The position numbers and the translations under genes were made by a program. Below, piece by piece: positions 60,401 through 64,000 of a DNA stretch of 64,000 nucleotides. Origin of the DNA: Icerya purchasi. Taxonomy: Eukaryota; Arthropoda; Insecta; Hemiptera; Monophlebidae. The stretch spans positions 311,378,734 through 311,442,733 of the forward strand of contig CM077115.1 in assembly GCA_039619475.1 (NCBI GenBank), written 5' to 3'. The notes beneath the pieces were generated by a model that saw nothing but the letters and a program-made list of their open reading frames with translations, searched no databases and was not told the DNA's origin. The stretch's first letter is position 1. Every line of letters starts with the position of its first letter.

Positions 60401-63021
60401 TGCTTATTTACAGTTTTAGTTTTTTCATTAAAACTCATGTTTCGCTGACATATCTTAAAACTGGCAATACGTGCGCTGGTCAAACACTTCAAATTTGTGG
60501 ATAAATTACATTTTCTCCAAGTATATTTCTTAGTTTTAAGAAATCTCTAACCATGGAAATTGTGTTATTTCACCTTTCAGATTGTTATTTATTTTAATTA
60601 GCGGCCTTGTATAGAACATAATGTGAAATTATAATATTCAGTAGTATTTGCAAATGGATTCTGTAATAAACTGACAATTTTGTAGAGCCCCCTTTTTTTT
60701 CTTTTTAAGGAAAGCAAATAAATACAATTCCCTAAACGTACGAAAATTAGAGTATTTAAAAACACGGTTCTCTTTTTATAACTCTTATTTTGTTTTTTTG
60801 CACATCACTTATCGTTCCCTCATGTAATCCAAATTTCTGCCTTTGTCTCTGGGTGATTTAGATAATGGAACGTAAGATAGCCGTTAGTTTAGCTGTACAG
60901 ATAGCCTAGAAAGAAAGAAGACGAAAATATTCAGAGAGATTGGTTTGAACTCTAATAGGCTCTTTCGAAAAATATTTAAAAATGTTATTGTAAGAGAAAA
61001 ATAAGAATTTGATAATACTGTGGAATTTGGTGTTGCATAATTAACTGAAATATACGTTTTATATGTAAAACACTTTATTAAGTAAAAATATATACACCAT
61101 AAACATATAAAATTTATTATTGAAATTAAAATTTTAAACGTTTATAATATATATGCTATTATTTAATAAAATACAGTGGAATTTCTGTGTAACTACTTTT
61201 TCGGGAAAAAATTTGTCGGCAAGAGAGAGATAGAATATTTTGAAAGGATGAGAAAGATCGTCGAAGGAAAAAAAGTAAAGAATATTAGAAGAAACTGCGT
61301 GGACAAGAAAGAGTTTAAAGGCAGAGAAACATGACACAGGAATTTTCTTAAGAATAAAACGCTAGTTTTCAAAATAAAAAGGTAGAAACGGTTAAGTACA
61401 GAGAACGCCAACGACGGATGTCTGAAAAGGGAATGGCAGTGGTCTATATAGGATCTAAAAGGGGTGGTATATTTGACTTAGCAAGAACTGTTGCTGTTCT
61501 CTAGACTCAACCTTCCCTATCTCTCTATTTTGAAAACTAGCGCTTTATACTTAAAAAATTCCTGTTTCATGTTTCTTCATGTTTCTTTGCTCTTCTAATA
61601 TTCTTTCCTATTTTATCTTCGCCGATCTTTCTTATCCTCCCAAAATATTTTACCTTTCTCTTGCCGCCGAATCTCTTCCAAAAACAATGATTACACAGAA
61701 ATTTCACAGTATTGTCAAGTCCGTGTTTTCCTCTAACTTTTATGAATGGTTCGAAGGGGCCTAGGGGAATTGAATTCCAACTGAATTCCCTTTTATCCCC
61801 TAGAAAAATCAACATTTTATCATTTACATTTCTTCTTAATGGTCTTTTTCCGGCTATTTGGTTATCTCCATGAGAGCTCTTCAAGCTCTATATTTTCCTC
61901 AGTCACCCCTACGACTTTTTTACCTTTCGCATATCTATAATTTCCTTGCACTACATTCTATTCATACCGCTAGGTCTCTAAACACATGAAATAATAGCAA
62001 ATTCTCCGACTTAAATGGTTGCATCTTTCTGCCTCTGTTTCACTAAAATTCTTAACTTGCTTTTCTTATGTAAAAAATTCCGTTTCCGATCGAATATCTA
62101 GTTTATTCCTTTTTCAATAAACTTCCCTTCTATCTATCCATCCAATGAAAACTTTTTACCCACTCCTGGCTTTATGATTTTCTTTCACTCTACCGTTTCG
62201 CTTTCGTCGGTACTTAATCACGCTCTGCTGCCTTCCGTACTTTTTCAACGCAATACTGTCTTCTTCGTTAAAATTGAAAATCTGTCTGCAATCCTACCGA
62301 TATCTTCTTCTAATATCTGCTTCTCTTAACTGAACATATGTTCCAATTTATTATCACTTCGGCTTTCTATCCCTGAGTGAACCGCTTGCTTCTTATCACT
62401 TCTCTTGTTCATTCCCATTAGCATCCGTTTCTTTCTTATCGCTTCTGGATAGAGAATTTTTTTTCGATGTGCACAAAATAAAAGTAAAAAAAAAAAAAAA
62501 CAAAACAAAAAAACAGTTTTGTGAATATTTACAAAACTTTAAATTTAACAGACAAATGATTATTTTAACTCCGTTACTGTAAATAATTATGTATATTAAT
62601 AAATGAACCATACTCGAAATTTTGGAACTAGGATAAAGAATAATTAAATATTAAAATATCAGAAAAAAAAAAAAAAATATATATATACAATATATCCGGT
62701 TCTATTATTAACACACGATATTTTTCCCACTTTAAATGACTAACTAAATACTTATTTCATATATGTTTAGCTATCACAATTTTAGAGAATGTTAAATGTA
62801 TTTAATTTAATAACTGATCCACTTTTTAGATACATATTCATTTCATAACGATGTACGGAAATCGAAAACAAACATTAATTCAAATAATTTTGTTAATTAC
62901 TTGCAGGATGCTCTGCCCGTTCGATTGAAAAAATTGTTTCTTCTGAATGTGTCCACCACGTTTAATATTTTACTGAACATGATTAATCCGCTTTTAAATT
63001 CAAGGATGAAAGAAATAGTAC
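32163..63021 (+). CDS. CRAL-TRIO domain lipid-transfer protein gene (alpha-tocopherol transfer protein-like), 3' end outside window
   Basis: Four coding exons (32186-32288, 41708-41864, 48803-49061, 62907-63021) join in phase to give 211 codons plus one base. All splice sites are GT-AG: donors GTACAT, GTGAGT, GTAAAT and GTAAGT. Residues 1-65 form the helical CRAL_TRIO_N region and residues from about 85 on the CRAL-TRIO lipid-binding fold, with GLAVVIDVGNLSFAHL inside exon 3 and LFLLNVSTTFNILLNMINPL in exon 4. Known family members bind and carry small lipophilic ligands (tocopherol, retinal, phosphoinositides) in the cytoplasm; the ligand here cannot be read. Insect members are about 290-320 residues, so roughly 80-100 residues lie beyond 63021. 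Introns of 9.4, 6.9 and 13.8 kb are full of transposons, yet the exons are intact. Confidence 0.9.
32186..32288 (+). CDS. CRAL-TRIO gene, first coding exon
   Basis: The start ATG at 32186 has a good context (AAAATGG). The exon encodes 34 residues beginning MVINQNLTLDDLPKEDYLQL, then WIKAEKILPDIS. It ends in phase 1 before GTACAT. The acidic/hydrophobic helix pattern is that of the CRAL_TRIO_N start. A TTTTTCTCTGCTTTTCCAG-type acceptor ends at 32162, 23 bases before the ATG, so this is probably not the first transcribed exon. Confidence 0.85.
33752..35104 (+). pseudogene. Family A copy nested in the mariner
   Basis: The 5'-truncated copy begins in the RT C-terminal region (LDIIQNSCIRL, then PPLFVRRSYLGYRFLCKRS). 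It runs through RNase H, where FTNGSKGPNGVGASFII has Asn for the first catalytic Asp, IISDSMCALKAISSH follows, and the IEGNKMADSLAQIA block is readable. The tail reads CPLHSDDEAACDPDHILFER and ILSFPSIPVVPILSSFIL. An A tract ends it at 35104. The flanks AATTGACATTA (33741-33751) and AATTGATATTA (35105-35115) are an 11-bp target site duplication with one mismatch, proving that it inserted after the mariner. Confidence 0.85.
35231..36240 (+). pseudogene. Mariner transposase pseudogene
   Basis: It begins MENEQYRSVIRFFIFGGKNM. After several frameshifts it continues TKETVEKVHDMIHHTR, then ITADGTWIHYYTPKTKRQSK, where the catalytic DETW is changed to DGTW. From 35789 it is open: ATIFWNSKGIILIDFLQKGK, ITGGQYYSELLGRFDKKLKE and AKKKVLYHQC. 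The second catalytic Asp of the QDN motif is lost. The end reads FSSNEEVIADTEAYFGEFEK and LLKGDFVEE. The order and spacing are those of a D,D34D mariner. Frameshifts, stops and two missing catalytic acids make it inactive. Confidence 0.85.
36563..37599. other. Unassigned intronic stretch
   Basis: A short 12-13 bp motif (GGAACATTTTTT) is repeated about three times at 36768-36803. A minus-strand frame at 36736-36981 has no recognised domain. An A tract lies at 37379-37391. No gene is supported. Confidence 0.35.
37600..38310 (+). pseudogene. Family A copy, RNase H and partial tail
   Basis: RNase H pieces are readable in several frames. The best is DLGHISIEGNEMADDKIAAS near 37965-38025, the family form of HSGIxGNExAD. 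A GVGGESK piece near 37690 stands for the first catalytic block. The downstream region decays before the Cys/His tail. An A tract near 38300-38312 closes it. Sense is the same as the host gene. Confidence 0.6.
38311..39258. other. Unassigned intronic stretch
   Basis: A-rich, with no open frame carrying a known motif. Nothing structural was recognised. Confidence 0.4.
39259..41120 (-). mobile_element. Tc1-like DNA transposon with about 70-bp terminal inverted repeats
   Basis: The left end reads CAGTCACATTAATATTCGGT and the reverse complement of the right end TAGCCACATTAACATTACAG. Similarity continues through CAAATGAACGCA, CAAACAGATGGG and AATAAAGC for about 70 bp at about 80 percent. The transposase pseudogene between them runs on the minus strand. 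A third copy of the end motif (CCACATTAATATTCGTTCAG) lies inside at about 39469-39488. The size, 1.86 kb, is usual for Tc1. Confidence 0.8.
39700..40880 (-). pseudogene. Tc1 transposase pseudogene
   Basis: In minus sense, pieces appear in Tc1 order. A decayed helix-turn-helix and FAKKYLCKDKEFTDEPKF-like segment come first, in shifted frames near 40400. Then come VFGADGKQKVWRKRNT-like and KKKNLAALAKHGGRSALV near 40200-40280, QLYQDNYSL near 40070 (second catalytic Asp), and LSLVEDLWDFLNAEL at 40065, which stands for the NPIExLWDxL segment with the third acid. Between QDN and LSLVEDLWD about 30 residues are missing. Stops and frameshifts are frequent. Confidence 0.75.
41708..41864 (+). CDS. CRAL-TRIO gene, second coding exon
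   Basis: The acceptor ATTTCAG at 41701-41707 joins the phase-1 base of the previous exon to give Glu. The exon reads EKELKMFLHSCIYDIEMTKK, then TLLAYYSLRIKSPDLFADRD, then PNSRQIVNVTKHV. The segment FLxxCxYDxExTKKxLxxYYxxRxxxPxLFxxRD is the signature of insect CRAL_TRIO_N. It ends in phase 2 at a consensus donor GTGAGT (41865-41870). Confidence 0.92.
42129..43655 (+). CDS. Family B reverse transcriptase (ORF2 fragment, 508 codons)
   Basis: The RT domain occupies about residues 75-330. It has NVACGLDKISNGFLKN, YRAISLLSNYSKIYEKCILI, DQYGALPGNSTELTIWN, motif A LMTLDIAKAFDSLDLNSL, motif B MGVLQGSVLGPYLWNIVF and the catalytic YTFVDDIAVVLAD. The thumb/connection follows (WLNKFNLKINETKSNYMIFN, IKYLEVIINSNLKFYEHF). 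It ends prematurely at a frameshift after AGIKPIEYEIQNHIS. The LWN after LGP is seen in R1-like lineages, but the clade is uncertain. The endonuclease is missing by 5' truncation, so the copy is not autonomous. Confidence 0.9.
   Translation: MIKQAKLQAWKNLLNGKAVFGLKYKILLGKKAKLNIPTLDNYAHSDQEKVNLLSRTLYLNSKPFKQELHKNNVTNSVSKEEVKLIIDNLKNNVACGLDKISNGFLKNFNRKYPEVITKLMNLLFQYEHYPQKWKIAKTVILPKMNKNLKLSSSYRAISLLSNYSKIYEKCILIKLKDFIQQHNVINKDQYGALPGNSTELTIWNILKIITYYKSNSYLSCLMTLDIAKAFDSLDLNSLIKLLKEIGIDYNVLNIINKYCGNRYTYIEIGNVQKKQKLDMGVLQGSVLGPYLWNIVFSQLYKIILPNDVKIYTFVDDIAVVLADRNEKGLENKINLVYIEIAKWLNKFNLKINETKSNYMIFNKKYTNRPLNLEQYGLNINYVKQIKYLEVIINSNLKFYEHFNYIKTKISKFIIIFNKLYNNQNCINYKKGVTLYKSIILPNILYNSIIYVEMLKTKKFQKMLKSFQRLIAIKMIKSYRTISYLSAIVIAGIKPIEYEIQNHISLVCN
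43657..44139 (+). pseudogene. Family B ORF2 C-terminus after frameshift
   Basis: The frame continues from about 43645 as AWFAIKNNINIEHPFNNVIY, then the open stretch at 43747-44139: QEIWNNYNGITYQIFPSIID, YTPNFFNVQFINRAQSI and CIIYNFRDDVFHILQGC. In the last, the second Cys of the CxxC-H-C finger is Tyr. The 24935-25234 copy keeps this Cys. It ends KFRKNNVHLY, followed by a 180-bp 3' UTR. Confidence 0.85.
44335..44908. other. Intronic sequence between two retrotransposons
   Basis: No coding feature was seen. The family B target duplication ends at 44334 and the microsatellite begins at about 44909. Confidence 0.5.
44909..44982. repeat. AAT/CAT microsatellite with a 21-bp higher-order unit
   Basis: The unit AATAATAATAATCATAATCA(T) is repeated about three times plus a partial unit, directly abutting the 5' end of the family C element. 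A matching AAT/CAT tract follows the element's poly(A) tail at 48712-48745. Confidence 0.9.
45096..47576 (+). CDS. Family C ORF2: endonuclease and reverse transcriptase
   Basis: Residues 1-205 are an R1-type AP-endonuclease-like domain: YLNVDNCRATQLLF, VLAEPY (catalytic Glu), SCYISPN, IIIGDFNIRLS, SIIDYLLVS and a final His in FDTAFHKS. Residues about 410-740 are the RT: NRKTATPDRITNKLV, YRPISLFSSVGKVFEKIVNQ, NNQFGFRTGKSAEGAVYHLV, VFSFDIAGAFDNCKWSVI, CGVPQGSVLGPTSWNILYSS, the catalytic SYADDLCLIFDV and LKYLGILVDNKLTF. A stop (TAA 45078-45080) precedes the frame and no ATG occurs near its start, so ORF2 probably depends on translation from the overlapping ORF1, as in R1-like elements. A one-base frameshift near 47525 cuts it short. 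Confidence 0.9.
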   Translation: MDRLRFSYLNVDNCRATQLLFHRDFYISDIDICVLAEPYLVDDTIPVSAGHLLYVSGRTALICKNNFVHKLLISKHNILALQIGKYLLISCYISPNRPRQPAIDNLDHLIKMYPNLSSIIIGDFNIRLSLMELLFTDNSNSYLLQDLIHSNNLVIKNTRLPTFSNYNGTSIIDYLLVSANVSQLVSFELLPFDTAFHKSIQSSIYNNFDSVNINVLTKLDINLFKKILDANYIALLQNNIRDCTCVTSLDKLITSLHSYISCVAKRCQVVSFSTKHDWWTDKLELIKNKINLVRKRKNKCKDGFKRFFINSILKQFNSEYKREICRTKLQQWKDLVADCTAWGKPYKIIIKKKAQITIIPDIDYQQQVISDDIGKCSVFLRHFLTQKVDTPLTPILISNAQSPVVNRPTIDNIIKNLNNRKTATPDRITNKLVKHLNLQFEELFPLIFNKCLQFQVFPKCWKAAYIKLIPKPGKLPSDITAYRPISLFSSVGKVFEKIVNQLLLLEIDRQKLLHNNQFGFRTGKSAEGAVYHLVKVIRNSLNSGNTGVVFSFDIAGAFDNCKWSVIIDIMKHYNINPFLINLIISYFSDRVAHLTINNFSSSRNAFCGVPQGSVLGPTSWNILYSSVHHRIESFCKLFNNNCSLISYADDLCLIFDVTNYFDYNQMTIIIGHLDETVKSLGLSFSVCKCKYSVFGNQKVVEKVNNLKLLSDPGIQYTNILKYLGILVDNKLTFLPHLKYIQAKCDSLFTKISRLQHNRWGLQYSERSILYKGLIQSLFGYGAATYVTPKVLTRVNKLQRKFLLNIASLYRLLLVLSPVYFQWTCTL
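47529..48100 (+). CDS. Family C ORF2 C-terminal part (after frameshift)
   Basis: The sequence resumes in another frame as TAACVITGIFPMDLYIIGKV. It continues with IVEWQRRWDSDHTGRKTYYF, MKKININFYSSQVLTGHGKF and the zinc finger CTCCSLNDTDDVIHFLFDC (CxxC-x8-H-x4-C), ending MRRKFQLCN. Only the frameshift near 47525 separates it from the RT, so the ancestral ORF2 was about 1,000 residues. The finger is the conserved 3' finger of RT elements of this group. Confidence 0.85.
48712..48802. repeat. AAT-rich tract between retrotransposon tail and exon 3
   Basis: An AATAATAATAATCATAAT tract continues the microsatellite theme seen on the 5' side of the element, then runs into the acceptor TAATTTAG of exon 3. 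The tract and acceptor region total only about 90 bp. Confidence 0.75.
48803..49061 (+). CDS. CRAL-TRIO gene, third coding exon
   Basis: The acceptor TAATTTAG ends at 48802. With the two bases left by exon 2 the first codon is Val. The exon encodes YGCFSPNTTKEGYMIFLTGI, then YEQNDLSDFVFTDVLKKNLM, then AIDLAISEQDEFCPGLAVVI, then DVGNLSFAHLRKIHIDGLGK and LITYLQ. This is the first half of the lipid-binding domain, including the strand VVIDVGN. It ends in phase 0 at CAG/GTAAAT. A retrotransposon poly(A) tail ends only about 90 bp upstream. Confidence 0.93.
49062..49576. other. Start of intron 3, no feature recognised
   Basis: AT-rich intronic sequence with a T run at about 49470-49482. No coding similarity was seen. 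Confidence 0.5.
49577..49741 (+). repeat. 165-bp module with 25-bp perfect terminal inverted repeats (left copy)
   Basis: The ends are GGCTGCGTTTCGCCAGCCCC(GCCCA) and its exact reverse complement over 25 bp. The interior has repeated CGTTTGTGCTTC words. The same module recurs at 54654-54818, not inverted, although the arms beside it are inverted. Its strong GC-rich ends contrast with the AT-rich surroundings. Confidence 0.9.
49742..50083 (+). repeat. Left inverted arm with two diverged module copies
   Basis: The arm contains two decayed relatives of the 165-bp module in tandem: one from CCCCGCCCATG to about 49860, and one to about 49972 ending GGGCGAGGCTGGAGAAACAG. It continues with a unique part to GAAATTAGCTC at 50083. 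The reverse complement is found at 54298-54653. Confidence 0.8.
50084..52065. other. Interior of the inverted-arm element, mostly unassigned
   Basis: AT-rich. A 16-bp direct repeat (GGTGCGCAATTCGAGT) occurs at about 50737 and 50800. A minus-strand stretch near 51640-51720 (FLGIIIYAF and NACKN) could be a decayed piggyBac C-terminal segment, but this is weak. Confidence 0.35.
52066..52828 (-). pseudogene. PiggyBac-like transposase pseudogene
   Basis: In minus sense the first frame (52828-52433) has an acidic N-terminus, a basic LRIRIPRVIDSAQDINTPTD and DIWKLFFTNEIVENITTNTN, the typical start of the DDE_Tnp_1_7 region. The second frame (from 52578) continues VKFKALCGLLYLEGVHKSSH, LKDLWTTDGTGIQFFRICMA and RFKFLLRAIRFGNLNSQEER, then KLTPIRDLFEPFV. 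After a frameshift, ATNDEMLHLF holds the first catalytic Asp, and then a stop ends the recognisable part. The remaining two catalytic regions are gone. Confidence 0.85.
52829..54297. other. Interior of the inverted-arm element, extremely AT-rich
   Basis: No coding or structural motif was recognised. Composition between about 53320 and 54180 is among the most AT-rich in the window. Confidence 0.45.
54298..54653 (-). repeat. Right inverted arm
   Basis: This is the reverse complement of 49742-50083 with scattered differences and small indels. It contains the same two diverged module copies. Confidence 0.8.
54654..54818 (+). repeat. 165-bp module with terminal inverted repeats (right copy)
   Basis: It is the same length as and almost identical to the left copy (for example one C/T change in the left terminal repeat). 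It is in the same absolute orientation as the left copy. Confidence 0.9.
54819..55640. other. Intronic stretch, partly pyrimidine-rich
   Basis: From about 55075 to 55320 the + strand is T/C-rich like the family A sense strand and may be its 5' leader or ORF1, but no motif is readable. No gene was recognised. Confidence 0.35.
55669..55885 (+). pseudogene. Non-LTR ORF1 fragment with PRE_C2HC-like domain
   Basis: The frame reads VVKINILTPEEYQKSAPIFN, then EQKVILHNYRMKRERIYGAT, then MRSLHHSVDPADMQ. This matches the PRE_C2HC domain that precedes the zinc knuckles in ORF1 nucleic-acid-binding proteins of Jockey-type elements (LTxEEYxKIAPIF ... YHTYxLKRERxYRVVxRGLHHSVDPADI). It lacks an ATG and breaks into an A tract at 55879. 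A family A tail follows directly. Confidence 0.7.
55895..56195 (+). pseudogene. Family A C-terminal tail fragment
   Basis: Frames read PSPFCPLHSTDPP, then LDLPTPFNASFILSFPSPA, then LLSFTLSMSDRLRI. These correspond to the tail blocks CPLHSGD, LDFPTPYNASYIL and LLSTSDRIKI of the 18725 copy. A short 3' leader and an A-rich end at about 56187-56210 follow. Confidence 0.65.
56196..56526. other. Unassigned intronic stretch
   Basis: Nothing was recognised apart from T and A runs. Confidence 0.4.
56527..58070 (-). pseudogene. Family B copy, minus strand, with microsatellite expanded inside the RT region
   Basis: In minus sense from 58060 the frames read KAFDSLDLNRLLVLLKKLG, IGNYSKK, FTFVDDIAIKNENILESK (catalytic box), FNLNVNVSKSTCMLFNKNLK, KYLGILIANNLKFYNHFHYI, INKFLIVFNKLYNNN and ITLYKSVIY. 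After a TA/GA microsatellite come KAYRTTSYMASTVIAGVKP and degraded C-terminal parts. All blocks correspond to the family B ORF2 at 42129-43655. The T run at 56528-56539 is its poly(A) tail. Multiple stops are present. Confidence 0.8.
57339..57425. repeat. Compound (TC)n(TA)n microsatellite
   Basis: About 38 bp of pure TC repeat pass directly into about 48 bp of pure TA repeat, located within the minus-strand family B RT sequence. Confidence 0.95.
58150..58970 (+). pseudogene. Jockey-like RT fragment, heavily decayed
   Basis: Readable blocks are LYTTDFPV, then FVDGTALLSLNRDPKIANGR, where the catalytic FADD has become FVDG, then WNMRINESKSVN. These follow Jockey order (LYTADIP ... FADDTAL ... 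WxxKINExKSxxV). Downstream to about 58960 only weak C-terminal similarity remains. Frameshifts are frequent. Confidence 0.55.
58971..59560. other. Unassigned intronic stretch
   Basis: No recognised motif. The minus-strand open frame at 59263-59448 has no similarity that I can name. Confidence 0.35.
59565..60240 (+). pseudogene. Family D copy: RNase H with internal deletion, then finger tail
   Basis: HTDGSKANKSKSSVYLIPAE near 59576-59630 is the first RNase H block. About 60 bp later WVPSHAGIPGNEWVDLAARS is the last, so the central part with the catalytic Glu and middle Asp is deleted. It continues LTTEPWWPPVGTERRVFSAV, matching the family D copy at 13949-14542. The open frame 59868-60143 then gives the finger CSLCSIDEYPPVSHILLKC and a KRLNGLRRDQ tail. 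An A tract near 60244-60254 ends it. Confidence 0.75.
60255..61169. other. Unassigned intronic stretch
   Basis: AT-rich. No coding similarity was recognised. Confidence 0.45.
61170..61500 (-). pseudogene. Family A fragment, minus strand (RT end to RNase H start)
   Basis: In minus sense it reads AVLAKSNIPPLLDP near 61490, then a run that includes FPSTIFLILSKYSISLLPTN. This corresponds to LPKYFTFLLP and PIFLILPKYF in the + copy next to it. It forms a head-to-head pair with 61500-62490. Confidence 0.6.
61173..61735. repeat. Inverted repeat of about 200-bp arms from head-to-head family A copies
   Basis: The left arm 61173-61380 and right arm 61523-61735 are reverse complements with roughly 80 percent identity and small indels (for example GCTAGTTTTCAAAATA against TATTTTGAAAACTAGC). 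About 140 bp separate them. A transcript would fold into a long imperfect duplex. Confidence 0.75.
61500..62490 (+). pseudogene. Family A copy (RNase H and tail), decayed
   Basis: The first RNase H block reads FMNGSKGPRGIEF near 61738-61775, with Asn instead of the catalytic Asp, as in the 33752 copy. Further blocks are weak. The tail region near 62160-62450 keeps the pyrimidine-rich pattern and fragments such as LRLSIPE. An A tract at about 62488-62501 ends it. Confidence 0.6.
62510..62675 (+). repeat. Family B 3' tail fragment
   Basis: The block TAATAAATGAACCATACTCG, then AAATTTTGGAACTAGG, then an A tract (62662-62676) parallels the 3' end of the 42125 element (AAATAAATGTACCCTACCCG, AAGTTTCGGGAATAGG, A tract). 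It is only the untranslated end. Confidence 0.5.
62907..63021 (+). CDS. CRAL-TRIO gene, fourth coding exon
   Basis: The acceptor TTACTTGCAG ends at 62906. The exon encodes DALPVRLKKLFLLNVSTTFN then ILLNMINPLLNSRMKEIV. This is the well-known stretch in which the polypeptide runs from the DxxPxRxKxIHxxNxP region into the LLxPFLxxKxKxRI helix of the family. The best donor is GTAAGT at 63022, leaving one base (phase 1). The continuation lies outside the window. Confidence 0.92.
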
Positions 63022-63593
63022 GTAAGTACTTCACTTTTTATTATAAAATAAATAGACAAAAATAATTTATTTTTCGAAAACTATAAAAAAAAATTTTTCA
63101 CAACTTCCCACAATATGTAACTTATTAATTACAATTAATGTAGAGTCGGACATAAATTCTATTTGGAAACGCTGTTATTCACCGATTATTGTTGTAATGG
63201 GTAATCCGCAATTTTAATCGGTTTTTCACGGTCCAATACATTTAACCGTATCTTCAGATAGTTCACAATCAATCACGATACGTACATTACTTTTTTCCTA
63301 CTAAACGTTCATTGTCGTTTTAATTCATGGTTCGTTTATACATAATAGCACATTTACGCTTATTATAAATATACCACAAGTCGGGTTCGCGCGCGAGCCA
63401 ATTTCGTATACAATCATTATACCTCCCTTTTTGCAATGACATCGGAAAAACTACTTCGCTAACCATCCATTATACGCGACGGCTATTTTGACGTGGATAC
63501 GTCTTTTAGCTGGTGGTCGTTTCGTAGAATTAAAAAAAAAAACGTAATATCTTCATTTCGTGATAAAATATCTTATCCTATAATAATGTAAAA

Positions 63594-64000
63594 GTGAGAA
63601 TAGCGCAGGAAAAAACAGCTTTTAATAAGAAGAAAGTGATGCCTACTTCAAAAGCAATATCAATGGACAAAAGCAGAAGACTCCTGAAATGTTTCGCTGG
63701 GAATGTGGGATTGAATGGCTGCAAAACGAGGACTCTGTCAACCAAAAATGTAAAAAATTGGAATGCCTTTGAAATGTGGTATCTGAGGAGAGCGATGAAA
63801 ATCAGATGGACAAACAAAATTACCAATCAAGAAGTATTTGTATTAAAAAGAGCAGAAGCAAATAATTATTTTTTAAATACAATTATCGAAAGACGAGACC
63901 AATTTATATTCTGAGGCACAATAGCCTGATGAAAACAATAATAGAAGGAGTGTGGTATAAAAAAAAGTCCAGAGAGAGACCTCACTACCAATATCAAAAG
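63594..64000 (+). pseudogene. RTE/CR1-like RT C-terminal fragment, continues past window end
   Basis: The open frame 63594-63914 contains GLNGCKTRTLSTKNVKNWNA then FEMWYLRRAMKIRWTNKITN and ANNYFLNTIIERRDQF, the conserved end of a common insect RT family (YGCETWTL ... FEMWCWRRMLRIxWT). After a frameshift near 63905 the sequence continues RHNSLMKTIIEGVWYKKKSR then ERPHYQYQ. It lies in the intron after exon 4 of the CRAL-TRIO gene. A related, more decayed fragment is at 11085-11480. Confidence 0.75.

Noticed and set aside
1..64000. CRISPR array, bacterial operon, rRNA or LTR retrotransposon with paired LTRs
   Set aside because: No regularly spaced identical repeats, no ribosome binding site and operon spacing, no rRNA core motifs, and no long direct repeats flanking gag-pol with protease/integrase motifs were seen.

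Overview
The window is eukaryotic and almost certainly from an insect with a large, AT-rich, transposon-laden genome. It has spliced genes with GT-AG introns of 7 to 14 kb. It also holds arthropod-type non-LTR retrotransposons (Jockey-like, R1/I-like, RTE/CR1-like tails), tRNA-derived SINEs, and Tc1, mariner, pogo/Tigger and piggyBac remnants. I saw no bacterial operon structure, CRISPR array or rRNA.

The only host protein-coding gene I can support is a CRAL-TRIO (alpha-tocopherol-transfer-protein-like) lipid-binding protein on the + strand. Four coding exons lie at 32186-32288, 41708-41864, 48803-49061 and 62907-63021. Their phases join exactly (1, 2, 0, then 1 at the last visible donor) to give 211 codons. 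The last exon or exons lie beyond the window. A pyrimidine-rich acceptor ending at 32162 implies an untranslated first exon further upstream, which I could not locate.

Everything else is mobile DNA or its debris. I use working family names. Family A is an RNase H-bearing non-LTR element with a very pyrimidine-rich sense strand; there are about ten copies (1750, 12790, 18725, 19430, 22420, 33752, 37600, 55895, 61170 and 61500). Family B is an AT-rich RT element (24590, 42125, 56527 and a 3' tail at 62510). Family C is R1-like, with ORF1 zinc knuckle, endonuclease and RT (8104 and 44983). Family D is an I-like RNase H element (13800, 59590). Family E is an endonuclease-RT fragment (15570-17440). 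Jockey-like, RTE-like and other RT tails are scattered between them.

Layout: 1-32 kb, upstream of the gene, is mostly decayed retroelements. It includes a 236-bp TA-flanked MITE, a SINE with a paralogous empty site and an 86-bp-arm hairpin. Intron 1 (32.3-41.7 kb) holds a three-level nest (Tigger containing mariner containing family A), another family A copy and a Tc1 element. Intron 2 (41.9-48.8 kb) holds two young, nearly intact non-LTR insertions in the sense direction, one ending about 90 bp before exon 3. Intron 3 (49.1-62.9 kb) holds a 5.2-kb element bounded by long modular inverted arms with a dead piggyBac transposase, then family A, B and D and Jockey debris. The visible part of intron 4 holds an RTE-like RT tail.

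The most unusual structures are the modular foldback-like piggyBac element, the triple nest, the 86-bp perfect-class hairpin, and the family C element embedded between matching AAT/CAT microsatellites. All calls are from reading the sequence; no database search was run.
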